43,112 nt of DNA from Microcaldota archaeon. Lineage in GTDB: Archaea; Micrarchaeota; Micrarchaeia; Micrarchaeales; Micrarchaeaceae. Shown here in pieces: positions 8,963 to 18,100 of this stretch. The translations under genes were made by a program, and so were the position numbers. Location: assembly GCA_021789815.1 (NCBI GenBank), contig JAJYIZ010000004.1, positions 1 to 43,112 on the forward strand, given 5' to 3'. The stretch's first letter is position 1. Each line of letters begins with the position of its first letter. Under the pieces are notes generated by a model. It searched no databases, was not told the origin of the DNA, and saw only the letters and a list, made by a program, of their open reading frames with translations.

Positions 8963-10216
8963 ATGCTTCAGGGGATGAGCCGTGCAGCATTGTTTGCAGT
9001 GCTCGCGCTCATGTTGGTCGCGTCGCTAAGCAGGATGTCGTTCGGAGCCCTTCCAAATACTGTAAGTTGCGCGATAATACAGCAGCAGGTCGATATGGGG
9101 ACCTGCCTGGTCAACGCAATCCCTATAGCCATGGTCGGCGTTCTCTTCTCTCTCTCGCTTGTTGCAGTGTCATACATGTTCGATGCTGTGATACACATAC
9201 CGAGCATGCGTAATTGGTACAGGAACGAGCTCAAGGAGACTGCAAAGAGCTTAATGATTATAATAATCGCGATATCCGCACTGGCCCTGCTCAGCGGGAT
9301 AGCCTCGGTAGTCGCTAACACCGGCACAACTCAAACAGGCACATCTCCAAGCACAATACAATCGAACCTTGGAAACCTATACGACGCTGCGAGCAACTAC
9401 ATAACCGTGCAGCAGGGCAAGGCGAGCGACGCTTACTCCTTTATGACAGGCCTGTCTGTAGGGATAGGTCTTCTCAAGACTGCGCAACTCTACCTATGGA
9501 TACCATTCCCTCTTGTACCAGATTTCATAATACCGCCAACGAACCCCTGCATAGTTTGCTTGCGCTTTGGTTCGGATGAATTTCTTTACCAGAGCACAAT
9601 AATAGATACGTCTAGCATCACAGCGGTCAACAATCTTGCTTTCATAAGAGACGTTTACGAATTTCTTGTCCTTCCTGTGTTCTTTGTCTTCACTGTACAG
9701 CAGGCACTCCTTCCTGTCCTGATGCAGGTCGGCCTGCTTCTCTTCTTCCCTATAGGCATAATACTCAGAGCCATACCATTCGTCAGGGGAATAGGCGGAA
9801 CACTCATAGCGATAGGGCTTACACTATCACTAATCTATCCGTTTGTCCTTGTTGCATTCAATGTTCCGGTTACCAGTGCAATAAACAAACTTGTCACATT
9901 CAACAATGGTGCTCCACAATCCTGCTCCATAAATGTCCTGGTGATCGGCGACGCGATCTGCTGGATCTTCACCAGCTTCACGAGCGTCTTCTCTGGGAGC
10001 ATAGCGTATGTGACCGGGCTCGGCGCAGGGATAACGAGCCTGACAAGCATATACCCGGCATTCGACGGCATACAGTACTACACGTTCAACATAGGATTGC
10101 AGTTCATCCTGACGCTTCTCGATGTTGTGATAGTGGTTACAGCGGCGCAGAACATAGCTAAGATGCTCGGAGGCAGTATACGCCTAGGATTGGGCGGAAG
10201 GCTGAAACTCGCCTAG
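8963..10216 (+). CDS. VirB6/TrbL/CedA-like polytopic protein, paralogue A
   Basis: This 417-residue protein begins with a signal-like helix ending near SFGALPNT and then has several long hydrophobic helices. It carries both signatures of the series: E-L-K-E at residues 89-92, opening a long isoleucine-rich helix, and R269-x5-R275-x2-G278-G279 followed by a helix reaching a YP pair. Between them is a variable, mostly extracytoplasmic loop with Cys residues (NPCIVCLR). The C-terminus is a small basic Gly-rich tail. VirB6/TrbL proteins form the inner-membrane channel base of type IV secretion systems and CedA is the archaeal analogue; assignment here rests on topology, shared motifs and the neighbouring pilins and ATPase. 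The start is chosen by TATA spacing. Confidence 0.6.
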   Translation: MLQGMSRAALFAVLALMLVASLSRMSFGALPNTVSCAIIQQQVDMGTCLVNAIPIAMVGVLFSLSLVAVSYMFDAVIHIPSMRNWYRNELKETAKSLMIIIIAISALALLSGIASVVANTGTTQTGTSPSTIQSNLGNLYDAASNYITVQQGKASDAYSFMTGLSVGIGLLKTAQLYLWIPFPLVPDFIIPPTNPCIVCLRFGSDEFLYQSTIIDTSSITAVNNLAFIRDVYEFLVLPVFFVFTVQQALLPVLMQVGLLLFFPIGIILRAIPFVRGIGGTLIAIGLTLSLIYPFVLVAFNVPVTSAINKLVTFNNGAPQSCSINVLVIGDAICWIFTSFTSVFSGSIAYVTGLGAGITSLTSIYPAFDGIQYYTFNIGLQFILTLLDVVIVVTAAQNIAKMLGGSIRLGLGGRLKLA

Positions 10217-10223
10217 TGGTCGA

Positions 10224-11423
10224 ATGATAGGAATACCAATTCAGAACCTGGGATGCGCCCTTTACGGCGGCACCAGCTACACAAACGACTTCCTGGGCAT
10301 CAACTTCCTTATCATACTCGCGAGCTTCTCGATAGTTGCCTTCGTTTACATGGTCACTCGCTTCCTTCCGCCAAACCTCAGCGCAAGGATAACTGGGGTA
10401 ACACGCGTCGAAGTTGTAGAGCTTGTCATGTCCGTGGTGATACTTATGGCTGTGCTTGCCTTCGCGCTTACGGCCTGCAACATATCCTCTTCGATAAGCA
10501 CATCTGTTACGGGCAGCGGCAGTTCACCCCTGACGTTCGCGGACCAGTACATTGCGAACCTGACTTTCAATACAGGGCTAACATTACTGACAAACATCTA
10601 CGGCTACTCGATAGCCTACCAGATAGATGGTAGCATTTGGGGCCAGCTTTCCAATCTGTTGCTGAGCATAAGCCCTAGCATAGGGATCCCACCAACTCCT
10701 CCAGGATTCCAACTTGTCAATCTGGGCTTCCCGTTCGGAGCAGATCTATCGATACTTTATACCTCATTGGGTAACATGCTTATCGGCGCTCTCGCGCCCT
10801 TAGTCATAACAGCACTCGGCATACTATTTGTTCAATGGTTGGCAATACCTGTGATACAGGCTACAGCATTTGTCATAGTGTTGCCTGTGGCTGTCGCCAT
10901 GCGCTCCTTTGCTTATGCAGCAGCTGGCCCTGGGCTGCGCCAAGCAGCCAACACTGTTCTTGCGTTGGCCGTGGCGGCATACATAGTGTATCCGTTAGCG
11001 GTATCTTTTGATCCGGTGATAATAAGCTGGCTCTACGGAAGCCCGAGTGCGCTCTCAGGAGCATACCCGGCAGCGGGGTCCAATCCTGCGGCCCCATACC
11101 TGGCGCCATATGTTGTTGCATCGCTCTCGCCTGGGCTCTTCTCTTCTACAGGTTCGAGCAACTATCAAGCGCCCGGATTCTCATTCCAGGTGCCAGCAAT
11201 AGGATCGTTCCTAAATACCGCTTTTGCATTTGGCCTGCCAGCGCTGAATCCTGGAGCAATCTTCTCCCAGGTGCAGGTGCTGATAGACAGCGTAGCCCAG
11301 TTCATATTCACCGGCGTTGTTCTCTTCGCCATAGATCTTGGAATAACCTTTGCTTTTGCAATGGGACTAACAGCTGCACTCAACTCTGGAATAGAGGGTG
11401 AAGCAAGGTTCTGGAGCGGATGA
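10224..11423 (+). CDS. VirB6/TrbL/CedA-like polytopic protein, paralogue B (divergent)
   Basis: This 399-residue multi-helix protein lies 7 nt after paralogue A. It keeps the first signature (E-V-V-E at residues 63-66, before a long hydrophobic helix). The second is degenerate: R227 is present, but the following Arg and the GG pair are replaced (AAAGPGLRQAAN), and the YP pair after the next helix is kept. Large Ser/Gly/Pro-rich extracytoplasmic loops lie between helices. No cleavable signal peptide is obvious. It is the most diverged of the six and may have a distinct position in the complex. The stop codon is 4 nt before the ATG of the next gene. Confidence 0.55.
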   Translation: MIGIPIQNLGCALYGGTSYTNDFLGINFLIILASFSIVAFVYMVTRFLPPNLSARITGVTRVEVVELVMSVVILMAVLAFALTACNISSSISTSVTGSGSSPLTFADQYIANLTFNTGLTLLTNIYGYSIAYQIDGSIWGQLSNLLLSISPSIGIPPTPPGFQLVNLGFPFGADLSILYTSLGNMLIGALAPLVITALGILFVQWLAIPVIQATAFVIVLPVAVAMRSFAYAAAGPGLRQAANTVLALAVAAYIVYPLAVSFDPVIISWLYGSPSALSGAYPAAGSNPAAPYLAPYVVASLSPGLFSSTGSSNYQAPGFSFQVPAIGSFLNTAFAFGLPALNPGAIFSQVQVLIDSVAQFIFTGVVLFAIDLGITFAFAMGLTAALNSGIEGEARFWSG

Positions 11424-11427
11424 TTTT

Positions 11428-12939
11428 ATGATTGCGCAAAGCACCCTTGTAATGCTTCAGGCGCTTCCTAGCCTAGCTGGGCAGCAAAGCTCTTTACTAC
11501 CATTGGTCTTTGCAGCATTGCTGCTAGACTCTGTGATAATAGCGTTATGGTACATGCTCGGCTGGGTTATCGGCAACAACGGCGTCAAGGCTGCCGCACG
11601 TGGCGAACTCTACCAGCTGATAGGAACCGCAATCATAATAATTGTCGTGATGTTCGCGCTCGCTACATTCTCCGGACTCTTCGTTACATCCTTGAGCGGT
11701 TCTGACCTGCTGGGCAGCACAGCGACATCCAATCTGTGCACGCAGATAAACAACAACGCCGGAAGCATAGGCACTCCAATACCCCTACTAACGGCTGTAG
11801 GTGTGGGTGGTGTGCTTTGCAGTGCGGTGAACATGAAGGCAACATCCGATCCTATAACGAACGCAATAGACTATCCGCTGGCAGCTACTGGTGTTGTGCT
11901 CGAGAACCTGACCTACCAAGCGATAGTAAATCTCAACAGCCTTTTCGTCTTCGACGCCTATCTTGGTTTCCTGACCAAGCTCACTCCGACATTTTCGCTC
12001 TGCGTGACAAACATCCCGTATCCATTCCCAGGCCAGTGCATAGTGCCACCGCCTCCGGTTCCATTAGCATCGTCGCTGCTCACCCCGTTCATCGAGTTCT
12101 CTTGGAACGCCCAACCATACGCTGGCGAAGAGATGATATTCAGAGGGCTTACAGGCACAGGAATACTGTTCACTACAGCGACAGAATCATTTGTGATACA
12201 GCTCATATTCGTTGTACTAATGCTGTATGCGTGGCCAATGCTGATATTCGTTGGCCTTGTTCTCCGCTCCACCTTCTTCACAAGAAAGCTGGGCGGACTC
12301 TTCATAGCCGTGGCCATCGGTGCAGTATTCTTCTACCCGTTGGTATTCTCTGTGCAGTACCTAACGCTCGGGCACGGCCTTGGGAACATTCCTGTATACC
12401 AGCCGAGCAGCGCGGTCTCAACCCTGCCGAACAGCATAAGCTCTATTTACGGTTACAACAACCTTGTCTCAGCCCCAATTACTGCACTGCCGGCAACCCC
12501 GTGCAGCTGGAACCCCTTAAATACGAACAACCAGGACTGTGCAACCTACACTCCTAATTTCTACATATTCCCGAGCATAGAGACGATCGCAACTTACAAC
12601 AACTGCTGGCCACCGCTGGGTGATCAGACAGGCGCGATAACCGCAGAGGCGAGCGACATCGCAACGCAGCTCATTCCATTTGTCTCGCTCACAGAACTGG
12701 CTGCATCGCTGGCCGGCGGACTTGCATCGCAGGCGCCACCGCTTCTTGTTCCGTTCCAGTGCTTCCCGTACAACGGTGAGCATACCCTATTCCAGATAGT
12801 CAACGCTTACGGAATATACGGAATATCGGCGTACCTGTTACCAATACTTGATATAATGATTACGGTCTCTGCTATACTGGGCCTCTCGTATCTGCTCGGT
12901 GGCGATACAGAACTGGCTGGTCTGGGCAAACTAGTATAA
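11428..12939 (+). CDS. VirB6/TrbL/CedA-like polytopic protein, paralogue C
   Basis: The product is 503 residues. The start is ATG 11428, with a GGAG ribosome-binding site overlapping the end of the previous gene; an in-frame GTG at 11398 would overlap paralogue B by 26 bp and lacks support. It has E-L-Y-Q at residues 60-63 and R280-x5-R286-x2-G289-G290, then a helix ending in FYP. A long extracytoplasmic loop follows the second signature, with several Cys residues and many Asn/Pro. The two ends are strongly hydrophobic and the tail is Gly-rich (LGGDTELAGLGKLV), as in other members. No signal peptide is visible; the N-terminus leads straight into a helix. Confidence 0.6.
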   Translation: MIAQSTLVMLQALPSLAGQQSSLLPLVFAALLLDSVIIALWYMLGWVIGNNGVKAAARGELYQLIGTAIIIIVVMFALATFSGLFVTSLSGSDLLGSTATSNLCTQINNNAGSIGTPIPLLTAVGVGGVLCSAVNMKATSDPITNAIDYPLAATGVVLENLTYQAIVNLNSLFVFDAYLGFLTKLTPTFSLCVTNIPYPFPGQCIVPPPPVPLASSLLTPFIEFSWNAQPYAGEEMIFRGLTGTGILFTTATESFVIQLIFVVLMLYAWPMLIFVGLVLRSTFFTRKLGGLFIAVAIGAVFFYPLVFSVQYLTLGHGLGNIPVYQPSSAVSTLPNSISSIYGYNNLVSAPITALPATPCSWNPLNTNNQDCATYTPNFYIFPSIETIATYNNCWPPLGDQTGAITAEASDIATQLIPFVSLTELAASLAGGLASQAPPLLVPFQCFPYNGEHTLFQIVNAYGIYGISAYLLPILDIMITVSAILGLSYLLGGDTELAGLGKLV

Positions 12940-12999
12940 TGTGATAACCTGAAAAAGAACGGAAGACGGACGCGCACGGCAGCACTGATAGCTGCAGCA

Positions 13000-14028
13000 A
13001 TGCTCATGCTGCTTTTTGTGCACAGCCCATCTGCACAAATATCTACATTCTGTGGCGCTGTAATCCCTACTTCCAGCAATTTCTTCGGCAACGCCAGCGC
13101 TATAAGCTCTATATTCGCGATATCCCTTGTCATAATGCTTCTTATGGCTGGGATATCCGCCATGCTATGGGCCCTGGGATACTCCTTCAGGATGAATGGT
13201 CTGATAAGGGCAAGCAGACAGGAGCTTGGGGAGATAGCCATAACGATGCTTGTCGTTTTCATCTTTGTTGGCGCATTCTCTGCTGTTTCATCGCTGGCAA
13301 CCGGTCCACCGAGCCTGCTCTCAGGAACTGGCGCATACAGCGCCAGCGTATTCATGGACGACTGCAACCAGCTTGTCAACCACGCGCAGGTGCTCTTCCA
13401 ATATTCGTTCGATATCGGGTTCATAAATGACCTAACCCTGTTCGCATCCAGCCTCACAATAGATCTACACCCAGATGGCTTAGGTATATCTTTCAGCCCT
13501 CTGTCAGGTTACGCTACCGCAACAAAGGTTGTTGGACTTCTATTCATATTCACCGGAGTGATGGCCGGCCTGCTGCTTGGTGTTGGCGTAGCGCTTGGAA
13601 TATTCTACGTACTGATGCCGATTTTCCTCTTTGCAGGAATAATACTGAGAACTCTGCCGTGGACAAGGCCCGCGGGCGGGGCTTTCCTTGGGCTCTTCGT
13701 CGGCTTCTATATAGTATTTCCTATACTTTTGCACTTCCTGCTTTTCAATTCCCCGCCTTTCGCTGCTGCACCTCCTGTCCTCGGCGGTTCCATATGGAAC
13801 TTTCTGGCAAACCCGGGTGCAACGTTCACGCTTAGCGCTGGCCTGCTCCAGATAATTGATCCCGCGTTCTCAACCCAGATAATAATCACAATACTTATAC
13901 CCGCGCTGTACGCAACCTTCAGTTTTGCATTCTCCTTCATAATATCCTTCGATTTTGCTGAGGCGGCCGGGGCCTTCTTGGGTTCGCCGACTTTGAGGAC
14001 ATCGCAGGCATTGAATAAATTGTTGTAG
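13000..14028 (+). CDS. VirB6/TrbL/CedA-like polytopic protein, paralogue D
   Basis: From ATG 13000 the product is 342 residues, with E-L-G-E at 75-78 and R217-x5-R223-x2-G226-G227. The ATG cuts into a likely signal peptide. The upstream in-frame codons from CTG 12949 encode a basic stretch (KKNGRRTRT) and more hydrophobic residues that run straight into the ATG segment and end at HSPSAQ. Translation may therefore start at the non-AUG codon 12949, which has GTGAT just before it; that frame begins only 9 nt after the preceding stop. The loop between the signatures holds few cysteines and is the shortest of the series. The last helices are rich in Phe. Confidence 0.6.
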   Translation: MLMLLFVHSPSAQISTFCGAVIPTSSNFFGNASAISSIFAISLVIMLLMAGISAMLWALGYSFRMNGLIRASRQELGEIAITMLVVFIFVGAFSAVSSLATGPPSLLSGTGAYSASVFMDDCNQLVNHAQVLFQYSFDIGFINDLTLFASSLTIDLHPDGLGISFSPLSGYATATKVVGLLFIFTGVMAGLLLGVGVALGIFYVLMPIFLFAGIILRTLPWTRPAGGAFLGLFVGFYIVFPILLHFLLFNSPPFAAAPPVLGGSIWNFLANPGATFTLSAGLLQIIDPAFSTQIIITILIPALYATFSFAFSFIISFDFAEAAGAFLGSPTLRTSQALNKLL

Positions 14029-14035
14029 CGATAAT

Positions 14036-15115
14036 ATGATGCCGAAAATATTCAGGTTGGGCGCGGTTGCGCTGATGGCGATGGCATTCGCAGCATTGCT
14101 AATGCCCTCTGTCGGAGCTGCATCACCAACCCTGCCAATAAGCCCGACCAACTGGGTGCCTGTTGCTTTCGCAGCCGTGCTCCTTGTCATAGCGGTATCG
14201 GCTTTCGTATACGCATTCTCCGGACTGACAAACAGCTGGTATGCAAAAGCATGGGCCCAGAACCAGGTCTACCAGGGGGTATTCTCGCTGGTGCTGCTTA
14301 TCATCTTCATCTATTTTGTATACACTTTCTTCATAAATCCTGTGACTGCGTTCAACAACGCCGGCCTTGTACCAGGCTACGGCGCAGGCCAGTACAACTG
14401 CCAGAACACAAACACAATATTCACCCTCTCGGCATGCGACATGTACACATTCAACCAGAACGCTTTCAATGTGATGATTACTGTAGGTGCGCTTTCATAC
14501 ATTGCCGGCCTATCGCCCGGCATCAGTGTGCAACTCAACACACTCCCCAACGACCCTGGTGTTGATGTCAAAGCCAGCCTAATCGACGTAGTTCCTATAG
14601 AGGAAGAGCAATTGATTGTGAGTGCTTTCTTGGGGCTCTTCTTTGCCTTGGTGCTAAATCAGGTGCAGTCATTGCTTGTTGGAGGGGCTCTCCTGTGGCT
14701 CTCTCTATTCCTGACAATAGGCCTGGTTGCAAGATGTTTCGGGGTAACAAGGACATTCGGAGGTAGCATGATTGCCTTTGGCCTAGGTCTCGGATTCGTC
14801 TACCCAGTATTGATATCACTGACGTATGGCTTCATAAACGTCGGAAGCGGGCCGGTCAGCGTAGCAAACAACGTTGCCCAGATAGTTCCACTGCTAGTCA
14901 CGGCATTCTTCGCAGTGCTCAGCGGCCAGTTCGGCTTTGGCGGCACACTTATATTACTGAATTCGGATTTCATCAGGCAGCTCGCTTACGTGATAGCCGG
15001 TCTGACCTTCATACCGTTCCTAAACTTCACAATACTCGACGCTTTCATAAGGGACTTCTCGAGAGCGATAGGTAACCAGGTAGACTTTATGTCGCTTCTT
15101 GGAGGACTCTTGTAG
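14036..15115 (+). CDS. VirB6/TrbL/CedA-like polytopic protein, paralogue E
   Basis: This 359-residue protein starts with a clear signal peptide (basic MMPKIFR, hydrophobic core, cleavage near SVGAASP). Then come helices and the first signature in variant form (Q-V-Y-Q at residues 77-80), a Cys-containing loop (YNCQNTNT, SACDMYT), and R233-x5-R239-x2-G242-G243 before a helix with VYP. A C-terminal amphipathic tail ends in a Gly/Leu-rich stretch. It lies 7 nt after paralogue D and 8 nt before F, within one presumed transcript from the 8933 promoter. Its membrane-channel role is inferred from the shared motifs and context. Confidence 0.6.
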   Translation: MMPKIFRLGAVALMAMAFAALLMPSVGAASPTLPISPTNWVPVAFAAVLLVIAVSAFVYAFSGLTNSWYAKAWAQNQVYQGVFSLVLLIIFIYFVYTFFINPVTAFNNAGLVPGYGAGQYNCQNTNTIFTLSACDMYTFNQNAFNVMITVGALSYIAGLSPGISVQLNTLPNDPGVDVKASLIDVVPIEEEQLIVSAFLGLFFALVLNQVQSLLVGGALLWLSLFLTIGLVARCFGVTRTFGGSMIAFGLGLGFVYPVLISLTYGFINVGSGPVSVANNVAQIVPLLVTAFFAVLSGQFGFGGTLILLNSDFIRQLAYVIAGLTFIPFLNFTILDAFIRDFSRAIGNQVDFMSLLGGLL

Positions 15116-15123
15116 GTAATGCA

Positions 15124-18100
15124 ATGGGAATTTCAAAATTGATGCAGGTCTCTGCTCTTATAGCAATGTTGACTCTGTTTGCATCAATCAATATTGCGGG
15201 CGCTTCTGGCCCGTGCGGGACCACACCATCTGGTGCAGGCATCATGGCCTGCATACCTCTGACTATAACACAAAGTTCTGGAGCATCCCCGCCAAACACA
15301 CAACTTCTTGTGCAGATAAATCCCAGCGCTCTTGGCTCGTCATATTTTGTTTATGATCTGCAGAACATATATGTGTATAACGGAGTTACCGGCACTCCGT
15401 TGAACGCCTGGATAGAAGGCAACCCGAATAACGAGCAGACGCAATACTTGAGCACCAGCAGTACTGTCGACATATGGGTCAAACTGCCAGACACCCTTGC
15501 AAGCGGCACCACAGACAGCAACATCTACATCGGTATAGGCAATGCGATCGCAAATACGAATTATTTTGCCAACTCGTTGCTTAATATTGGAATAGCACCG
15601 CAACTGACCTGCTCCAACCCGACCAACCCGCAGACGGGCTGCAGCGCAGGCCAGTACGCACAGTATGACAACGGCCATAATGTCTTTAACCTCTACCTCG
15701 GATTCATAAGTTCATCTTACATCACGAGCAACTGTTACATCCACCACGATAGTGGAGGGGCTGCAAGCTACTCTGTTGCGGAAGGCATATCCTTCACTCA
15801 GACAGGCGGTAATGGAGGCTTCTACACATTTACCTGTTCTGTATCTCCTGTAGGCCAATACGGCCAGGAGATCGATACACTCGATATAGGTCAAGTGAAC
15901 AACGCACGTCTCATGACCGAATTATCACCCGATGCAGCAGCCTTCTCTTCCAGTTCTGTATCAAATTGGTATTATCCCGGTGTTGGGGGAAGCTGGGAAC
16001 CAGGCATAGGCCAGCTTGAGGTTTTTGATATAACCTCAAGCAGCTACAACCAATACAACCAGGGTGTGTCATCTCCACCGGCTTCACCCACACCTTTCCA
16101 GCTTGCATGGATAGCTGGTGGTAATCTTGGCATAACATCATATGGTTCATTTTCGAGCGTCCACACTCTGTCGACAAGCTACCCTGCAGGCGCAGGATAT
16201 GATTTTGCAACTTTTGGTTCTGAAGCTTGTGGTGGCGGATGTGTAAGCGGAAGCAGCTCAACATTCTACCTGCAATGGCTGCGTGTAAGATCTCTTCCGC
16301 AGCAGGACATAACTCCTTCTGTTGGTGCTAGTTCACTCACGCAGCTCACCCCTGTCAGCGGCGTAGGAATAACGCCTACTGGGAAAACCATAGACTCTGG
16401 GCAGAACCTGCAGCTCACAGCTTCGTGGTCTGGCGGTTACGCTCCATACACTGTAAACTGGTACGCTGGATCGTCATCAAGCTGCTCTTCTGATATCAAC
16501 TCGGCTGACCTGGTCGCAAGCTTCGCAGGAGTATCAGGCACCTCAAACGTGCTCACAGCCTCTCCTACTTCAACTGTATATTACTGTGCTGCAGTTACAG
16601 ACCAGTATGGTTCGTATGCTGCTACCTCTCTTGGAGATCTTGTAACCGTCAATCCAGCACTTGGCACACCAGTGATAACTCCAACAAATCCTGCGATAAC
16701 TGCTGGTAACCCTGTGCAGCTCACAGCTACTTGGTCAGGAGGCACGGCTCAGTACACAGTAAGCTGGTACTCTGGTAGCTCTCAGGCCTGCGCAGCAGAC
16801 ACAAACCTTGTGGTCCAGTTTTCTGGAGTACCGAGCACATCAAATATACTGACAACTACACCAACTTCTCCAACGTACTACTGCGTCACCCTCACAGACC
16901 AGCTAGGAGAGACGACGTCTACAACAACCGGCGACTATGTCACATTCCAGAGCACAGCACCATCTATAACTCCATCTAGCGCTGTGCTGGACTCCGGCCA
17001 ATCTGTCACATTCGGTTCTGCGTGGTCTTATGGAACCTCTCCATACACCGCGAATCTTTACACAACTACGGGCCCTTCATGCACCTCTTCAAGCACCCTT
17101 GTTCAGTCAATCACAGGGAGCGCGCAATCTGTTATGTTCAACGCGTACACGCCCGCTTCAACAGCATTATTCTGCATATACGTTACGGACAGCGCGACAC
17201 CGCCCTCGATCCAGAGCTCGGTGACTGCCTCAATAACTGTCAACCCCGCGCTCGCAGCGAACCCGATAACTCCATCTAGTCCTACGATAAGCAGCGGCTC
17301 TCCTGTAACGCTCACTGCAAATCCAGCTGGGGGAACAACCCCTTACGCATACCAATGGTTCTACACCTCGGCGTTTCCCTGTGATACGCAGATAACAGGA
17401 GCGACCGGGCAAACCTACACAACAACACCATCTGGAACTACCTCATATTGCTATCAAGTAACAGACAGCGCTACCTCACCTGTGAAACAGATATCGCAGC
17501 AGGACACAGTCACTGTTATACAGCCTCTGGTTGCAAACCCGATATCTGCCACGCAGAACCCGTATTATCAAGGAGACCCACCAGACACACTTACTGCATC
17601 TGTTACTGGAGGGCAAGCACCATACAGCTATGCTTGGTATTCTGGAGTTTCCCCCACATGCCCGAGCGCACAAGATTCTCTGATTACTGGAGCAACATCG
17701 TCTACATACTCTGTAAAACCGCTGGCCAATACTTACTTCTGCTATGTTGTGACAGACAGCAGGTCAACCTCCGCGACATCAGCAGCCTATCTGCTTTCGT
17801 GGTCTCTGCCAACACAATTGCAGGGGTGCGGGCTTCTTCCTTCAGATCTAGCAACACTGATAGAGACGCAGGTGCCGTGGTACTGCCCGATAAACCAGCA
17901 GATATACCAGGTATGGAAGGGAGATCTGCCGTTCGTTTTTGTGATAGTGCTCGTAGCCCTGATGCTGGCTGCGCTCATATTCATGATCGGCACTGCATTC
18001 CAGAACGATAGAATCAGGAACTTTGGAATAGGGGAAATATACGAAGCTATGGCGAGCGCAATAATAGTCGGCTTCTTCCTGTATGTGTGCGCGGTGATGT

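Noticed and set aside
11736-12557. Open frame of 273 codons on the + strand
   Set aside because: Out-of-frame shadow of paralogue C; composition rich in Arg, Cys and His as expected of a shifted frame.
12807-13457. Open frame of 216 codons on the - strand
   Set aside because: Antisense to paralogues C and D, with no promoter or ribosome-binding site.
16366-17810. CRISPR array or DNA tandem repeat
   Set aside because: The repetition is at protein level with diverged DNA and no constant repeat/spacer unit.
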